Positions 1-10,798 of a stretch of DNA of 22,212 nt are shown piece by piece. Below the pieces are notes generated by a model. That model did no database searches. It was not told the origin of the DNA and saw only the letters and a program-made list of their open reading frames with translations. The DNA comes from Acanthaster planci (taxonomy: Eukaryota > Echinodermata > Asteroidea > Valvatida > Acanthasteridae), in the NCBI RefSeq assembly GCF_001949145.1, contig NW_019091383.1, forward strand, positions 1,516,944 through 1,539,155, in the 5' to 3' direction. The first letter of the stretch is position 1. Every line of letters begins with the position of its first letter. The translations under genes and the position numbers were made by a program.

Positions 1-283
1 TGGTGCTGTGTGGCTCATCGTCGCTGCGGTGGAGCGCTTTTGTCTCCGGTGGTAATCTGCTCGCTCTCAATGCCCCAAACCCTGGTATACGGTTTCAAAA
101 CAAGGCTGGATTATCACCACTTTTGAGAGTGAAAAATGTTGGTCATGCCCAGCAGCCTGGTCTTTTGTTCAGAGTACGGTCTTTTGTTACAGGGCCCTGT
201 TTCCTTTGTCCGAGTTCGGAGACCCCGGCCACCCATGTAAACCATACGTCTTCGATCCCGGAGTCCCCGGCAGGAAGTGGTTA
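1..283 (+). repeat. Dispersed repeat family 1, copy 1 (cut by window edge)
   Basis: This stretch aligns along its length with 6155-6408 in the same orientation. Shared blocks include GCTTTTGTCT followed by GGTAATC, a pair of TCTTTTGTT motifs about 20 bases apart, GGCCC, and a closing CCCCGGCA..AAGTGGTT. Identity is imperfect, so the copies are old. The open frames across it do not agree between copies over any useful length, so I read it as a non-coding interspersed repeat. The left end lies outside the window, and no target duplication can be checked. Confidence 0.65.
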
Positions 284-477
284 AAACACATAGTTTTATA
301 CCGGTATGCACACATGTACATTTGGTAGATCAAACATCTTGTTCAATTTGCAGGGGAATTTAACTTCTGATCTCTTTTTTGTTCAATTCACAGCATGGTT
401 TCATCATAGTATAAAATCCAAGCTTAAACCTGTTGTACCTCCTCCTTCAAAAATTAAAGTTCCGTACTGACAACTAG

Positions 478-1212
478 GCTGATCATGTCATCACTAGACA
501 TCAGACGATTAAAAACCAAAGACATGATGCTGCCCAAACAGCTCTTCTGTTGCTTGATCAGCCTTCATTTGATGGCTGCACATGTACATTTACTGGTGGT
601 CATGAGATGTGGAAGGCCTCAATTGGTCGTAAAGAGGCATGTCCTCCTCCTTGGATCCAGTGGTGTGGCAAATGTTACAAAGCCATTATGAAGAAGCTGA
701 CATGGTTAGAAGCAAGAGATTAGTGCAACAAGACGGGAGGTGCCTTGGTTGCGCCACAGTCTCAAGAGGAAACTAATTTCCTCCTGTGTCTGATGCCATT
801 CAAGTTTTGGATCAATTGTAATGATCTTCAGCAAGAAGGCCTTCAGGTTTGTTGGAATGGATATTAATTTTGCATTATTTTGGAGAAGGGGTAAATGTTA
901 TGGCTCAATATCCAATTAACTGATGAAAGAACAGCACTCTCCCATATTATCCAAGTCACACCACCGGAGAAACCTAGTGGACTCTGTATTCTTTGCTGGT
1001 GTATTGGTTTGCTAGGTCATGTGGGTACATGGATTTGTCAGGATGGCACTGATGAGGTCGAGTTCAGGAATTGGGCATCTGGTAAAGGTGGTGCACAACC
1101 TGATAACACAGGACGTAGGGAGCACTGTGCTGTGGTAGCCCGCACTGGGAAATGGAATGACCTAAGGTGCAATTGGAGTTTCCATGCTACTTTTATAACA
1201 AAATTTTCATAG
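478..1212 (+). pseudogene. Decayed C-type lectin-like domain (CTLD) gene fragment
   Basis: Frame 1 reads as the two halves of a C-type lectin fold. The first half (about 478-846) has CPPPW, then CGKCYK, LTWLEARD, CNKTGG, and FWINCNDLQQEG. These match the usual start of a CTLD: Cys-Pro-Pro, T-W-x-E-A-x-x-x-C, and a W-I-x-L-x-D-like strand. The second half (about 1018-1212) has WICQDGTDE, NWASG, QPDN (bases 1096-1107), EHCAVV and KWNDLRC (WND at 1153-1161). QPD and WND are the calcium and sugar-binding motifs of galactose-type lectins. Two lesions point to a pseudogene: an in-frame TAG at 721-723 inside the most conserved helix, and FITK in place of the usual FICK, which loses the final disulfide cysteine. 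The halves may be separate exons with the join between about 846 and 1017; splice sites are unclear. A diverged live gene is the alternative but looks unlikely. Confidence 0.7.
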
Positions 1213-1898
1213 TGGCTCGTGCACCAATGAAATGCAGCTACAGCTCTACTGCTGGGAAAGTTCCACCCTCTATGGTCCTACTAGGGGCAGATAATAGATG
1301 AAACCATGCTTCTTACCTTTTGAAGAATCTCTTCCCACTGCTGCTCGCTACATCCTTTTCTTTTCAAAATCTGTAACAAATGAGCAGTGCATATCTAAAT
1401 AAATATATGGGGCTGGGGGGGGGAGAGGTTGAAGACTTGTGGTGGTATTGGAACCTGGGCCAGAGTGGTGAAAAGTAAAGGCAAATTTGGACATATTTAC
1501 TGCTGTTCCCCACTGTGGTTGAGAAAATATGCTTAATTTGATAAATATTTACGACACTTTTCCCGTACAATTTTAACCTTCAGCCAACACTTTAGGCTTA
1601 GAGTTTATGCATGTATTGGTTCACCAACAATGCACATAATCAGCCAAATGTAGATTGATGTTAGGAGGGCATTCAACTTAGCACTAATTCATGTTTTAAA
1701 TTCAATTTTCCCCCCAAAAAGTCGATGGATACAGTATGGAAAAAACCACTAGGCAAACAGGAGAAATATATTAATTTGGCTGTTTAAAAAGGAATGCTAA
1801 ATCATGTCAAATGGGTTCCCTTTAATGTTTAGGAAAATCTGTAAACATTTACTGAACTTTCCTTTGTTTAAATGATTAAACACGCAAACCTCACATCC

Positions 1899-1957
1899 TT
1901 AACCCTAACCCTCCTCAATCCTTCACCTGTTGGAGGACTGAGGAGGGTTAGGGTTAA
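1899..1957. repeat. Telomere-like inverted repeat (hairpin)
   Basis: The left arm (1899-1922) starts TTAACCCTAACCCTCCTCA. The right arm (1934-1957) is its reverse complement with one mismatch in 24 bases, leaving an 11-base loop. The outer part of each arm carries two units of the metazoan telomere repeat CCCTAA/TTAGGG facing opposite ways. It could be a chance palindrome around short telomere-like tracts, a break-repair scar, or a tiny foldback element. Confidence 0.75.
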
Positions 1958-2980
1958 TGCCCACCTGATGGCAGTTTTGGGGCACTGTTTTTCACTTCCT
2001 TAGCCACCTATGAGAAGTGGCAATATACATGTACATGTAATACAATTTCATGTGAAGAAAAACAACTGTAAGACCAAATCTGAACTTATGGTATTGGTTG
2101 GCTTTTTTGTCTTATAAACTTGCGAACATAATGTCAAACTTAAATTATTAATATAACTCAGCTTATAGAAATGAAATCACTGAGAACATTTAGAACAAAT
2201 TTCTCCTATCATTCAAACATTAAACTAACACTTTAAAGAGGCCACCTTTGCCTACCCCAGTGTTTTACATGTATATTTACATACCAGGTGCACAGGTATG
2301 TAAGTGTAAGATTAATTTATTGACAAGTTCATTAAATTACTTTATTTTTGTATTTTAAAAATGGTACTGGAGTGTTATTTGGATCCCTTCAGTTATAACT
2401 ACTGCTAAATAACCCAGTTGAGAAAACTACACCTCATCAACCATTTTAATTTTAAAATAAATTGATAAATTGCTGACTGTTAGTCTTTGCCTTTGGAGGT
2501 AGTCAAGTTGACTGGCCCTACCTGGTATGGGGCTGACTGTATTTCTTCAGTCATTTGTTATTCTAAATCTTATCAATTTGATCCAAACAGTCATAATTTA
2601 ATACTGTAAGTCTTGAACATTTCAAGTCTAACTGCAAGTAGGCCTATTGCAGTGTTTATTTTTCAAAAGTGGTTAACCCCTAACAGTCTTCAATTCTCCA
2701 ATTTCAATATGATTTTAAATACCATAGGGGGTTCTGAGGCTAAATAATTTGTGTGGGCTGCAAAACACTGTACACTAGTTTAATATAAAAACAACAGTAT
2801 ATGTACAACAAAAATGTAAATGAGTGGCCAGTATGCCTTTTCGTGACCTAGTAGGGCCTGATATTCTTTTTCTTCTTCAATGGTATAAGAAAGGCATTAA
2901 CGTTAAACTTCTTGTTTCTGATGAGTGACGGTGGACCTTCTCCATGGCCTAATTTATTTTTAAAATTCTCGTGGTCAGGA

Positions 2981-3024
2981 TGACGTCACTGGTTCTCGAT
3001 TCTTCTCTCTGATTGGTCAATTGG
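2981..3024. promoter_or_regulatory. CRE palindrome with two inverted CCAAT boxes
   Basis: A full cAMP-response element, TGACGTCA, lies at 2981-2988, followed by ATTGG at 3012-3016 and again at 3020-3024 (CCAAT on the - strand). This spacing is typical of CRE/NF-Y promoters in animals. No transcript start or coding exon can be tied to it; gene A's start codon is 2.7 kb downstream, so a distant non-coding first exon is possible but unproven. Confidence 0.25.
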
Positions 3025-4413
3025 TGGCTAATCCATATTTCACACTTGGACCTCAAAGGGGCAAAAAATAATGTTGTGGTCTATGGGGAAAATCTGAATT
3101 ATTGACCTAACCATGTAAACTCTTAATCTTTAGGCTACATCAAATAGGCCCCATTGCCTGAAATTTCACTTTTATTATTCACTATGAATATCTCCCACAC
3201 GGTACTGAAAAGATTTCAATTATTTTAACATGTTGCAGCAAAAAAAAAAAAATGCAAATCCCTGTACAAAGTGAATGTAGAGCTGCTCCTTCGCCCAGAC
3301 ATGAGTGCGATGAATAAAAGGAACAACCTGCGACAGCGAGAACGCCGTCCGGATACTGGGCCAAATTAATTACCTACCTTTTTCCAGTCTTGTTGAAAGC
3401 GTTCATCACTGTGATACGTTACATGCAGGTTATATTCTTGTATGAAAATGTTGTTTGTCAAAAAACACGTACAAAAGTAATTCCTACGCTCAGTTCTGAA
3501 CATTTTTATCTTGCTCTCCACCTACTACATGCACGATACGACATGAAAAAACACAAACACCGCCTGCCGCATGCCGCAAAACCTGTCATATCAAACAAAC
3601 TTTGTATTTTGTTGACTTGACCTTCTCAGGTCAATCCCGGGACCGATCCATTTATATGGTGGGGTTTGGTATGAATTTTCTTTTTCGGTACAGTGTACGG
3701 ACAGCACGATTCTAAATCGAATGCAGTGAATCCTATATTATACATATATTGCTGTTGGTGCAAGCAAAATGCAACGGAACAGCTGTAAAAACTAAGAAAA
3801 AAAGACCACTTCATTTCTTCACAACCCTCTCCTAAAAAATGAAGAAGTCTACACGTGGTCCGCGATCGAGGCCGCGATACACATACACGTACGTTCACAC
3901 ACTTGGAAAGGCCTAGGCATACATGTATTGTACATCTACACAGGTGGCTGATACAGCAGCGGCCTTGACCGACCGTGTATCACCGGTCACCGGACTGGGT
4001 ACATGAGTCGTATGACCACTGCCATGCCAACTGATATGGAAATTGGAAGGGGCACCATTCGGCCGCAGTATGGGCACTAGATGCAAACTGACAATGGAAT
4101 TTATTCCTCCGTGAACTGACCATAGACAGGGCATGGAGGAATAGCGAGCGATAAGTTTCATGATCTGGCACACCGGGTAAGCAAAATCCTCTACTACTAG
4201 GCCCTGCGGACATCACTTATTTGCCCCTGTAGCTGTTCAAAAAGCGAAAACATGTCCGAAAAAGTCGAATTTAGCAGGGGAAATATCGAAGCATTTACTT
4301 AGCTTTTTTCCGGACTTGTCTTTTAGGGGGTTTTGCGTATGGTGTCGAGTGATTTCCGGTTATGCCGGTGTACTATCCTGACGGTGTTTAGGAGGAGTAT
4401 TTGACCAGACATG

Positions 4414-4806
4414 AATAGTGCCTTAGTCCGAGTAACTTGGACTCTACAAACCCCCCTTTTAACATTTGGGCATGTCCTGCTTTCATGTTTCACATAAACA
4501 TAACAATTTGAAGTCCCCAAACTAAAGACACTGTTGCTATACCTCGGATTCGGGGCAAGCTTTTGCATAGCGACCACCATCTCTGGAATGGACTGATTCC
4601 TTTGTGCCTTTCTTATCCACTGAAAACAGTAAATTGATGCAAGGCATTTCTTATGTAACTAAGCAAAAGCTTGCCCCAAATCACGTGATATAGCATTAGC
4701 AACAGAGTCTTTAGCACGGAGAATTCAACTTGTTATGTTCACATGAATTTGGAGAACTTGGACTACCAGATTTTTTTTAAAGGTTACTCGCAAATGGCTT
4801 ATTGGG
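4414..4806 (-). mobile_element. Palindromic MITE family 2, copy a (inverted relative to b and c)
   Basis: This copy has long imperfect terminal inverted repeats. The left arm begins AATAGTGCCTTAGTCCGAGT; the right arm ends GTTACTCGCAAATGGCTTAT. Inside both arms lie CATAACAA, a TTTGAA or GAATTC step, ACTGTTGCTATACC and GGGGCAAGCTTTTGC. The central unique part runs in the reverse sense compared with the copies at 6741 and 10961, with CCACCATCTC, TTCTTATCCA and AACAGT in that order. There is no coding capacity, so it is a non-autonomous foldback or MITE-type element. No clear target duplication was seen. Confidence 0.75.
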
Positions 4807-5436
4807 AAAAACTATCTTGATTTGTTCGCTATGCCACTTGTCAGGATGATCGCACACTGTCTTCAGTTAGGACTGAGTGAATAGACCAGCTGCTCAGTGC
4901 ATCATTGACTGAAATTGTGAGTGGAAAGGGAAGGTCAGTATTTAAGTAATATGCGATTCTTTCAGTAGGTATCTTTGTTTTAGCAAACTAAATCACAGTC
5001 TGTTCCATCTATCTGGAGTGAAATCACTGCCAATTAAGAGCCAACTAATTAAATCAGTATTGGCATTCCCTCCTCCCACACCGTGCATAAACCTTCACAA
5101 CTCACTGATATACATGTATTTTGTTTATTTTAAAAGTTCCTTAGTGCTTGGTCCATTTTAAATTTGTAATTAAAAATTGACTTCTTTTGCCCCCTTTCAC
5201 ACTTGAGAAGTTAGAGGAAAACTGAAAAATATGTTTTTTTTCACAAATGACCCAGACTATAAAGCGAAGCTGTGTTTCCATAGCAAGTCAGCAATTTCTT
5301 CAAGTTACCATTTCAAACTACATGCACATAAAGATGATGTTAACTGAAAGTAAGCAAATATACATGTATGCAGTCATTCTACTCGAAGCACCTTCCTCTA
5401 CTGTGAAATGTAAGGTTTGATAACTATAAATAATTT

Positions 5437-5606
5437 ACAAAATATGGAGGGCCTGACATTTTGATCCTAGCAGAATCTTTCTCAAAGGCAAAATGACATC
5501 CATGCTCGGGTTGATTTCCCACTTGCTTGTTTGCCCTGTCCACTTGTCATTTTGCCATTGAGAAAGATTCTACTGGGATCGAGTCGTCGGGCACTCCATA
5601 TTTTGT
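5437..5606. mobile_element. Hairpin MITE with 62-base inverted arms, just upstream of gene A
   Basis: The left arm (5437-5498) starts ACAAAATATGGAGGGCC and the right arm (5545-5606) ends GGCACTCCATATTTTGT. The arms are both 62 bases, pair with about ten mismatches, and are separated by 46 bases. Shared inner blocks are AGAATCTTTCTCAA and GGCAAAATGACA. A possible ATTT flank sits on each side but is too short to trust as a target duplication. The element ends 135 bases before gene A's ATG, so it could lie in the promoter or 5' untranslated region. Confidence 0.75.
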
Positions 5607-5741
5607 GATTTGTATTTTAGGTCACTGTAGTCAGCAAGCAGTCTGCAGTGGTTTGGTATTACATATGAATAATTTAGAGAGAAATTACCTTTTACCCATT
5701 ATTTTACGTTGGTTCTTCCCGGATACAGTACCTCTTTCATC

Positions 5742-8700
5742 ATGGGTGACTCATCCTCTGAGATTCCTGTCATTGACTTCAGCGCCTACCGTCTGTCTCT
5801 AGACAAACCTGACCCCAGTCAGTTTCAGAAGCTTGTTGATGATGTACACAATGCGCTGACGACCATTGGCTTCTTCTTCATCGTCAACACTGACTTTCCT
5901 CAGGAAAAGGTCAGAAATGATGACCCAGTACAATTTTGTGAAGCCTCATTCTTTTCTGGTATTTCTCATGCACAGCTTACTGTGAAATGTCTCTGACATA
6001 CTTGTATGGAATTGCAGGGAGAAGTCTGAAAGGATGTTTCTTTGCGTGTGTGAATATGCACATTTGGTGTCAACTGAGGGTAGACACAAAGAAAATCCTT
6101 TTTAAGTGCAGACATAGATCCGATTGAGGAAGTCCTAACTATTAACCATTATTGTATCACTCATCCCCGGAGTGCTTTTGTCTTCAGTGGTAATCCACTC
6201 CAGCTGAATGCCAAAAACAGGGATATAATGATGGATTTCCTCCTCTGACAACTGAAAAAATGTTGCCAATTCCCAGCAGCTCAGTCTTTTGTTCCAAGTA
6301 CAGTCTTTTGTTATAAGGCCCAGCTCTTTTATCCAATTTGGGGCAGCCTGGCTATGCACATAAACCCAAGGAGCTGCTACCGGAAACCCCCGGCACCAAG
6401 TGGTTGAGGAGGTACAGAGCATGATGAACTAAGTGTGAATAAGTTTTAGGCAATAAAAAATCCTTGATTTGCACCAGCTTGTGTCCAGCCCATCACCATG
6501 TCTTTTAGAGACTTCTCTCATTAGATTCGAAGTTTTGAACAAAGTTGTGGGGACTTTGCCATGTCCCCACAAAGTCTTGGGCTTCTACAATAATTGTCAT
6601 TCAACACGTGCAGTCCTCACAGCTTCAGAAAAAGCGTGCATTTGTGTGAGTGGGGAGCATGTTGTAAACCTCAATAACAGGTAATTGTACCTGGTCCGAG
6701 ACACAACTTTCAAAATGTTTTAGAGAAGCAAATGTCCTTCAATAGACCTTTTGCGAGTTGATTTTGAATCAAATCTGGTGCACTGAGTTATCTTCTTGCA
6801 CATGAAGAAGATTTGAATTCGGGGCAGGCTTTTGCTTATAGTTACATAAGAAATGCCTTGTACCAATACACTGTTTTAATGGATAAGACGGGCACAAAAG
6901 AATTAGTTCATTCAAGAAATGGTGGTCCCCGTGCAAAAGCTTGCCCCGAATCACGGTTTAGCATAAGTATCTTTAGTGTGGAGAATTCAAATTGTTTAAA
7001 GAACTCAGCGTACAAGATTTTATTCAAATTTAACTTGCAAAAAGGCTTATTCCCTTACCTTCACTACCTACGAGTCCATCTCGAGAGTTCAGTCTAATTA
7101 ATATGTTAATTGATCTGTACTAATTATGCATGTAAGAAAAACAAATTAAGTTATCCACAGCTTGTGAAGTACCAGTCTATTGAATCTAAAATTCCAAACC
7201 AATCTGAAATGATGATAATTAAGTACATTTTTGTAAATAAGCAATAGAGTTCCATGTTTTGATTTCAAAATTTCTGTGATTGCTGGTAAGAGGTTTTTAA
7301 TTGTCCGGTCTTTTTTGTAAAGGTTGAAGAAATGTATCAGGTGTCCAAGGCATTTTTCGATCTTCCCCTGGAGGTCAAACAGAAATACCCACGCATCCCT
7401 GGCAGAGGTAGCCATGGTTACGTACATCTTGAGAGGGAAAAGTGAGCTGAGTACTTTGTTGCAATTCATACAATTGTGTGCATTTTCTGAAAATAAAGTG
7501 GCCTTTTCTATGCGGCCATTTCTTAACTTGTGCAATAGTGACTATGAAATTAATGCCTGGCCATATTATTTTACTTTTTCATGGCAGCACCAATCCCAAG
7601 CGACCTTTTGGTGATCTCAAGGAAGGTTTCAACTTTAACCCCATGGTTGCTGGTGATGTAAGGTTTTTTAATTTTTTGTTAGCAATTCGTAGCCTCACAC
7701 CACTGAACTCCCCAGGGCAAATCCAGAACCAAATTTTCGAGGGGGCCAGACTTGATTTTTAGGAAACCAAAAAGTTTGGATATAGTTTTCAAGCAACCTT
7801 TTTTGACCTGCTTTTTGAGGGATGAGGCTAATTTGGGGGCTGTTTATGCGCTTTTCAAAGGAAGAGAAATAAAATGACCAAAAAAAAATCACCTTTTAAT
7901 ATTTTCAATAAAGAAAAATGTTAGGTTTCTTTTAGGGAGGGACTTGGTGTGCCCCCTCTGCAAACTACCCTTGGCCACTTCCACATCCATTTGACAATCT
8001 TTATTACATGTATTTACCGTGCTACATTGTATTTGGCATAAAGGTGTGGCCCCTGGAAACAGAATGCCCAAACTTCAAAGCAACATTCAGCAACTTCTTC
8101 GACTTATGTCTTCCGATCCACAACAGGGTGCTTGAAGTCATGGCTCATGGACTGAAGCTTGAGGTAGAGTGAACAAAAAGGGCCATTTTGGACTTTTAGA
8201 AGCAATTATGCAACATTTTTCAAGAAATGAAGAGCTAATTGTGTACTCAGTATCTAGATTATTAAAAACTGTTCCATAGTTTTTTTGTCAAATAGCGACA
8301 TTTTTCTGATACAATTTTTTTCATTTTGTTTGGTTACACCCGCTGATAAGTATGTGTACACACAAATGTTATTTTTCATGGCAAGGCAGTGCATGGCAGG
8401 TCTTGATGTTCTGCATGCATTTTTCAATGTGTCATAGCTACTGCAGTTCGTGGATGCAGTAAATTGGTTAGTCACAAGTTACTGGAGCCACTGTCCTGCC
8501 AGGCTTTTTATCCACTTAGAGCTGGGTGTCCCCGAATGTGAGCACGTTCTTCTAATTCACACAGCCGGGTGGCCTAAGTTGGGGACAGGAATGACTGCTA
8601 TGAGTCACCATAGGCTGTAATGGTATTGTAAAGTACAATGGCATGAAGGACCACAGGGCTCTAGGCCAGCCTGGCCGACGAATGCATCGTCCAGCCCGCC

Positions 8701-10280
8701 CATTGTTTGTCATTCCTGGGGGCTGAAGGCAAACAAAGAAGCCGTTATATAACACCATAATAGACATAACAATGGTGACAAGTATGGTGAATACGAATGT
8801 TAAAGTCAAAATCATAAAGCACCGCGCGGCAGCTTGTGATCCAAGGGACTGTTTTACCCGGCGGCAAGCGGTTAAGAGAATCTTCCCCATTGTAAACCAG
8901 TTGGAACCCGCAACATTTTTCACCTACGTAATTCCCTATTTTTATCAAAATGAGAAGTACTTGAAAACAAAGAGCTCGTAATTTCTGAAAGACGGTTTGA
9001 ACACCCATTTTTGTGGGTTCCCAAATGACCTGAAGAGGAGGGTTATACTGGATGTCTTGTCTACAGGACCCATTATTTTTTGTGAAGCACCACTCCAAAC
9101 CCAAGACGGACAGTATGATGACTTTACGAAGCCTCTTCTACCCTTCCCTGAAAGACATCACCGTCAAAGACCAACAGGTACGGCTAGGAGAGCACTCCGA
9201 CGGTGGAGGAATCACACTGCTGTTCCAACAAAGAAGGGGACTACAGGTATTCTTTTATTCTCCCTCGAATTTGCCTTCCCCCCCCCACTGCATTTTCTCT
9301 GATATGGTCACAGTGTAATTTCTTTTTCACACCGAGCCTTCAAGCTTTTTCGAGTAATGTCTTGGATTATTTTCATACCATTTTTATGAAAATTGTTCAC
9401 ACCGTTCTCCCAAACAGCCACAAATTTTTCCCATAGATGTATTGAAACAAGCGGGTCGACGCGCTTTAGATCATAAACTATAAATGACCCCCAAACAAAA
9501 TCTTGAATTTGTGCAGATGTACTTATTCTGCATGTCGTTATGTGCATGCCAAGTTTCAAGGGGGCATGGAAAGCCAAAATAGTCAAAGAAGGATAATATT
9601 CTGGGAGATGAAGAGTCTTGGACAGCAGACTTGTAATGGGGCTGTTCGACTGTTTTATCTCTTGTTTCCCCTTTGATCCAGGTTTGCAAACGTGACGGGA
9701 CCTATGTCAGTGTGCCCATGGTAGAGGGTGCCATACTGGTGAACATTGGCGACACCATGCAACGCTGGACGGCAGATGTGTACCTTGCTGCAGTAAGTCA
9801 ACAGCTATCGGAACGATGAAGGGAGCATTGTGGGAGGAGAAGCATCTTGGGTGCATGGCTCTATAAATTGAGCCGATCATGAGTTAATGTGAAGTTTAGT
9901 TACTATCATTTGAAGCAACGGGGCACAAACAGTGATATGGCTGCATTCGTTTGAGTAGCTTGCAATTTCACTGGAAACAGTATGACCTAAGATTGGCTCA
10001 TTATTGATTCGTCATGTTGCAATGTTTGGATTTCAACTCTGACTGAATATATTGGAGTTATTGGAAATAAACTGCATTTTTCTCAAATTGTTCTGTCTTC
10101 AAGAAACACTGTGTGCTCTTGGACGAGACCCCAGAGGAGCGGAAACTTTCACGTCAGTCGATAGTCTTCTTCGGTCATCCAGACAATGATGCGGTCATCA
10201 AATGTGTCGACAACAGCAACAAGTACCCACCCATTACCAGCTTGGACTACATGAACATGATCTTCAGCAAGATTTATTAA
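5742..10280 (+). CDS. Isopenicillin N synthase-like 2-oxoglutarate/Fe(II) dioxygenase, copy A (7 exons)
   Basis: Predicted 2-oxoglutarate and O2-dependent, non-haem iron oxygenase, probably cytosolic; substrate unknown. Exons: 5742-5909, 7323-7441, 7588-7657, 8044-8163, 9067-9246, 9682-9792, 10104-10280 (stop TAA). All introns are GT..AG, with phases 0,2,0,0,0,0. They join into 945 bases coding 314 residues, a usual length for this family. The N-terminal DIOX_N region starts at IPVIDFS (residues 8-14) and includes GFFFIVN and FFDLPLEVK. The catalytic jelly-roll holds iron ligands His202 and Asp204 (GEHSDGGG), NIGD..QRWT, distal His258 (KHCV) and 2OG-binding Arg273/Ser275 (RQS). The start was chosen because copy B shares this ATG and exon. 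Oddities: Gly replaces the usual aromatic after HxD; the exon 1 donor is a weak GTCAGA; exon 1 is nearly identical to copy B although the rest is diverged. Family assignment is firm, function is not. Confidence 0.92.
6155..6408 (+). repeat. Dispersed repeat family 1, copy 2 (in intron 1 of gene A)
   Basis: This is the same-orientation relative of the stretch at 1-283. Matching blocks include GTGCTTTTGTCT, GTGGTAATCC, CCCAGCAG, paired TCTTTTGTT motifs, AAGGCCC and CCCCGGCACCAAGTGGTT. It lies wholly inside the first intron of gene A. The long - strand open frame across it is not kept in the other copy, so I do not call it a gene. Confidence 0.65.
6545..6572. repeat. Short perfect hairpin TTGTGGGGAC / GTCCCCACAA
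   Basis: Ten-base perfect arms (6545-6554 and 6563-6572) surround an 8-base loop in intron 1 of gene A. The neighbourhood, with a CCTCACA..TTCAGAAAAAGCGTG block near 6613, looks like part of an old interspersed repeat, but only one copy is in the window. Confidence 0.4.
6741..7051 (+). mobile_element. Palindromic MITE family 2, copy b (in intron 1 of gene A)
   Basis: The left end AATAGACCTTTTGCGAGTTG mirrors the right end AACTTGCAAAAAGGCTTATT. The inner arms carry CTGAGTTAT or its complement, TTTGAATTC and GGGGCAGGCTTTTGC against GCAAAAGCTTGCCCC. The central part (ACATAAGAAATGCCTTG, ACACTGTTTTAATGGATAAG, GGCACAAAAGAA) matches copies a and c. At about 311 bases it is the most complete copy and the best one for defining the element's ends. 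It has no transposase coding capacity. Confidence 0.75.
8552..8923 (-). other. Hydrophobic open frame inside intron 4 of gene A, doubtful
   Basis: The - strand frame contains a strongly hydrophobic stretch of about 25 residues (RCFMILTLTFVFTILVTIVM and on) preceded by basic residues (ACRRVKQSL). That pattern would suit a single membrane helix. The frame begins at a GTG directly after a TAG stop, and its first ATG is 12 codons in. The C-terminal part is low in recognisable structure. A second - strand frame overlaps it. I recognise no family with confidence; a faint likeness to the tail of CD225/dispanin proteins is not enough to name it. Most likely a chance frame or a relic. Confidence 0.15.
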
Positions 10281-10535
10281 CATCCGTTGATACGCTAAAT
10301 TGGAATAACAAGTTGCCTATATCTCATTATTTCATTGCAGTTTAATCCTCGCTGTATTCTTGGAGGCACATTCAACCCGATTTTTTTTATGTCAGAAACA
10401 TCGCATTTGTTTATCAGGCAAATACATGTACATTTGGTTGAATGGTGTTATAATTTCTCATTGACCTTTGGTTCCAAACTTCTTGTATCAAGGGTATATT
10501 AAGACCACTTTAGTAATAGTTCATGTCTTGTAACA

Positions 10536-10541
10536 ATTAAA
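10536..10541 (+). terminator. Candidate polyadenylation signal for gene A (ATTAAA)
   Basis: This is the commonest variant of AATAAA, about 256 bases past the stop codon of gene A. I found no canonical AATAAA nearer the stop. The call rests only on motif and position. Confidence 0.3.
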
Positions 10542-10798
10542 ACAGCGCTACGTACTGAAATGATTTATATCTCCCTGAAGACTTAATACATTTTTTCTCA
10601 AAGTATCATTTTAAGGTACATGTATAGGCATTGACGTGTAAGTATATGAGGGAAGGTAATGTCAGTGTAGAAAGAATTTCATTTCTTAGAGACTAATCTA
10701 AGGTGATGACAACACTTCATTGGAACCACACTCGTGCACATTCTTAAACTTGAACTTAAAGATTTGAGCAAGTCGTAAAATCCGGTTGGTTATACCCA

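Larger units (their letters stand above)
1213..4413. other. Gene-free interval
   Basis: I see no convincing coding exon on either strand. The interval is AT-rich up to about 2930 and richer in CpG from about 3270 to 4330. It holds a G run near 1415, a telomere-like hairpin at 1899-1957, a CRE/CCAAT cluster near 2981-3024, a run of 13 A at about 3240, and a weak inverted repeat (left arm near 4251, right arm near 4306). Short open frames here have no recognisable motif and overlap each other in several frames. Confidence 0.5.

Noticed and set aside
3390-4216. Cluster of 76-90 codon frames on both strands in a CpG-richer stretch
   Set aside because: The frames overlap one another in different phases with no motif and no convincing splice sites.
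6135-6422. 95-codon - strand frame in intron 1 of gene A
   Set aside because: It lies in dispersed repeat family 1, and the frame is not kept in the other copy.
8552-9104. Two overlapping - strand frames in intron 4 of gene A, one with a membrane-like helix
   Set aside because: The first starts at GTG right after a stop and its tail has no recognisable domain. The second overlaps it in another frame and reads antisense through exon 5 of gene A. The likeness to CD225/dispanin tails was too faint to name.
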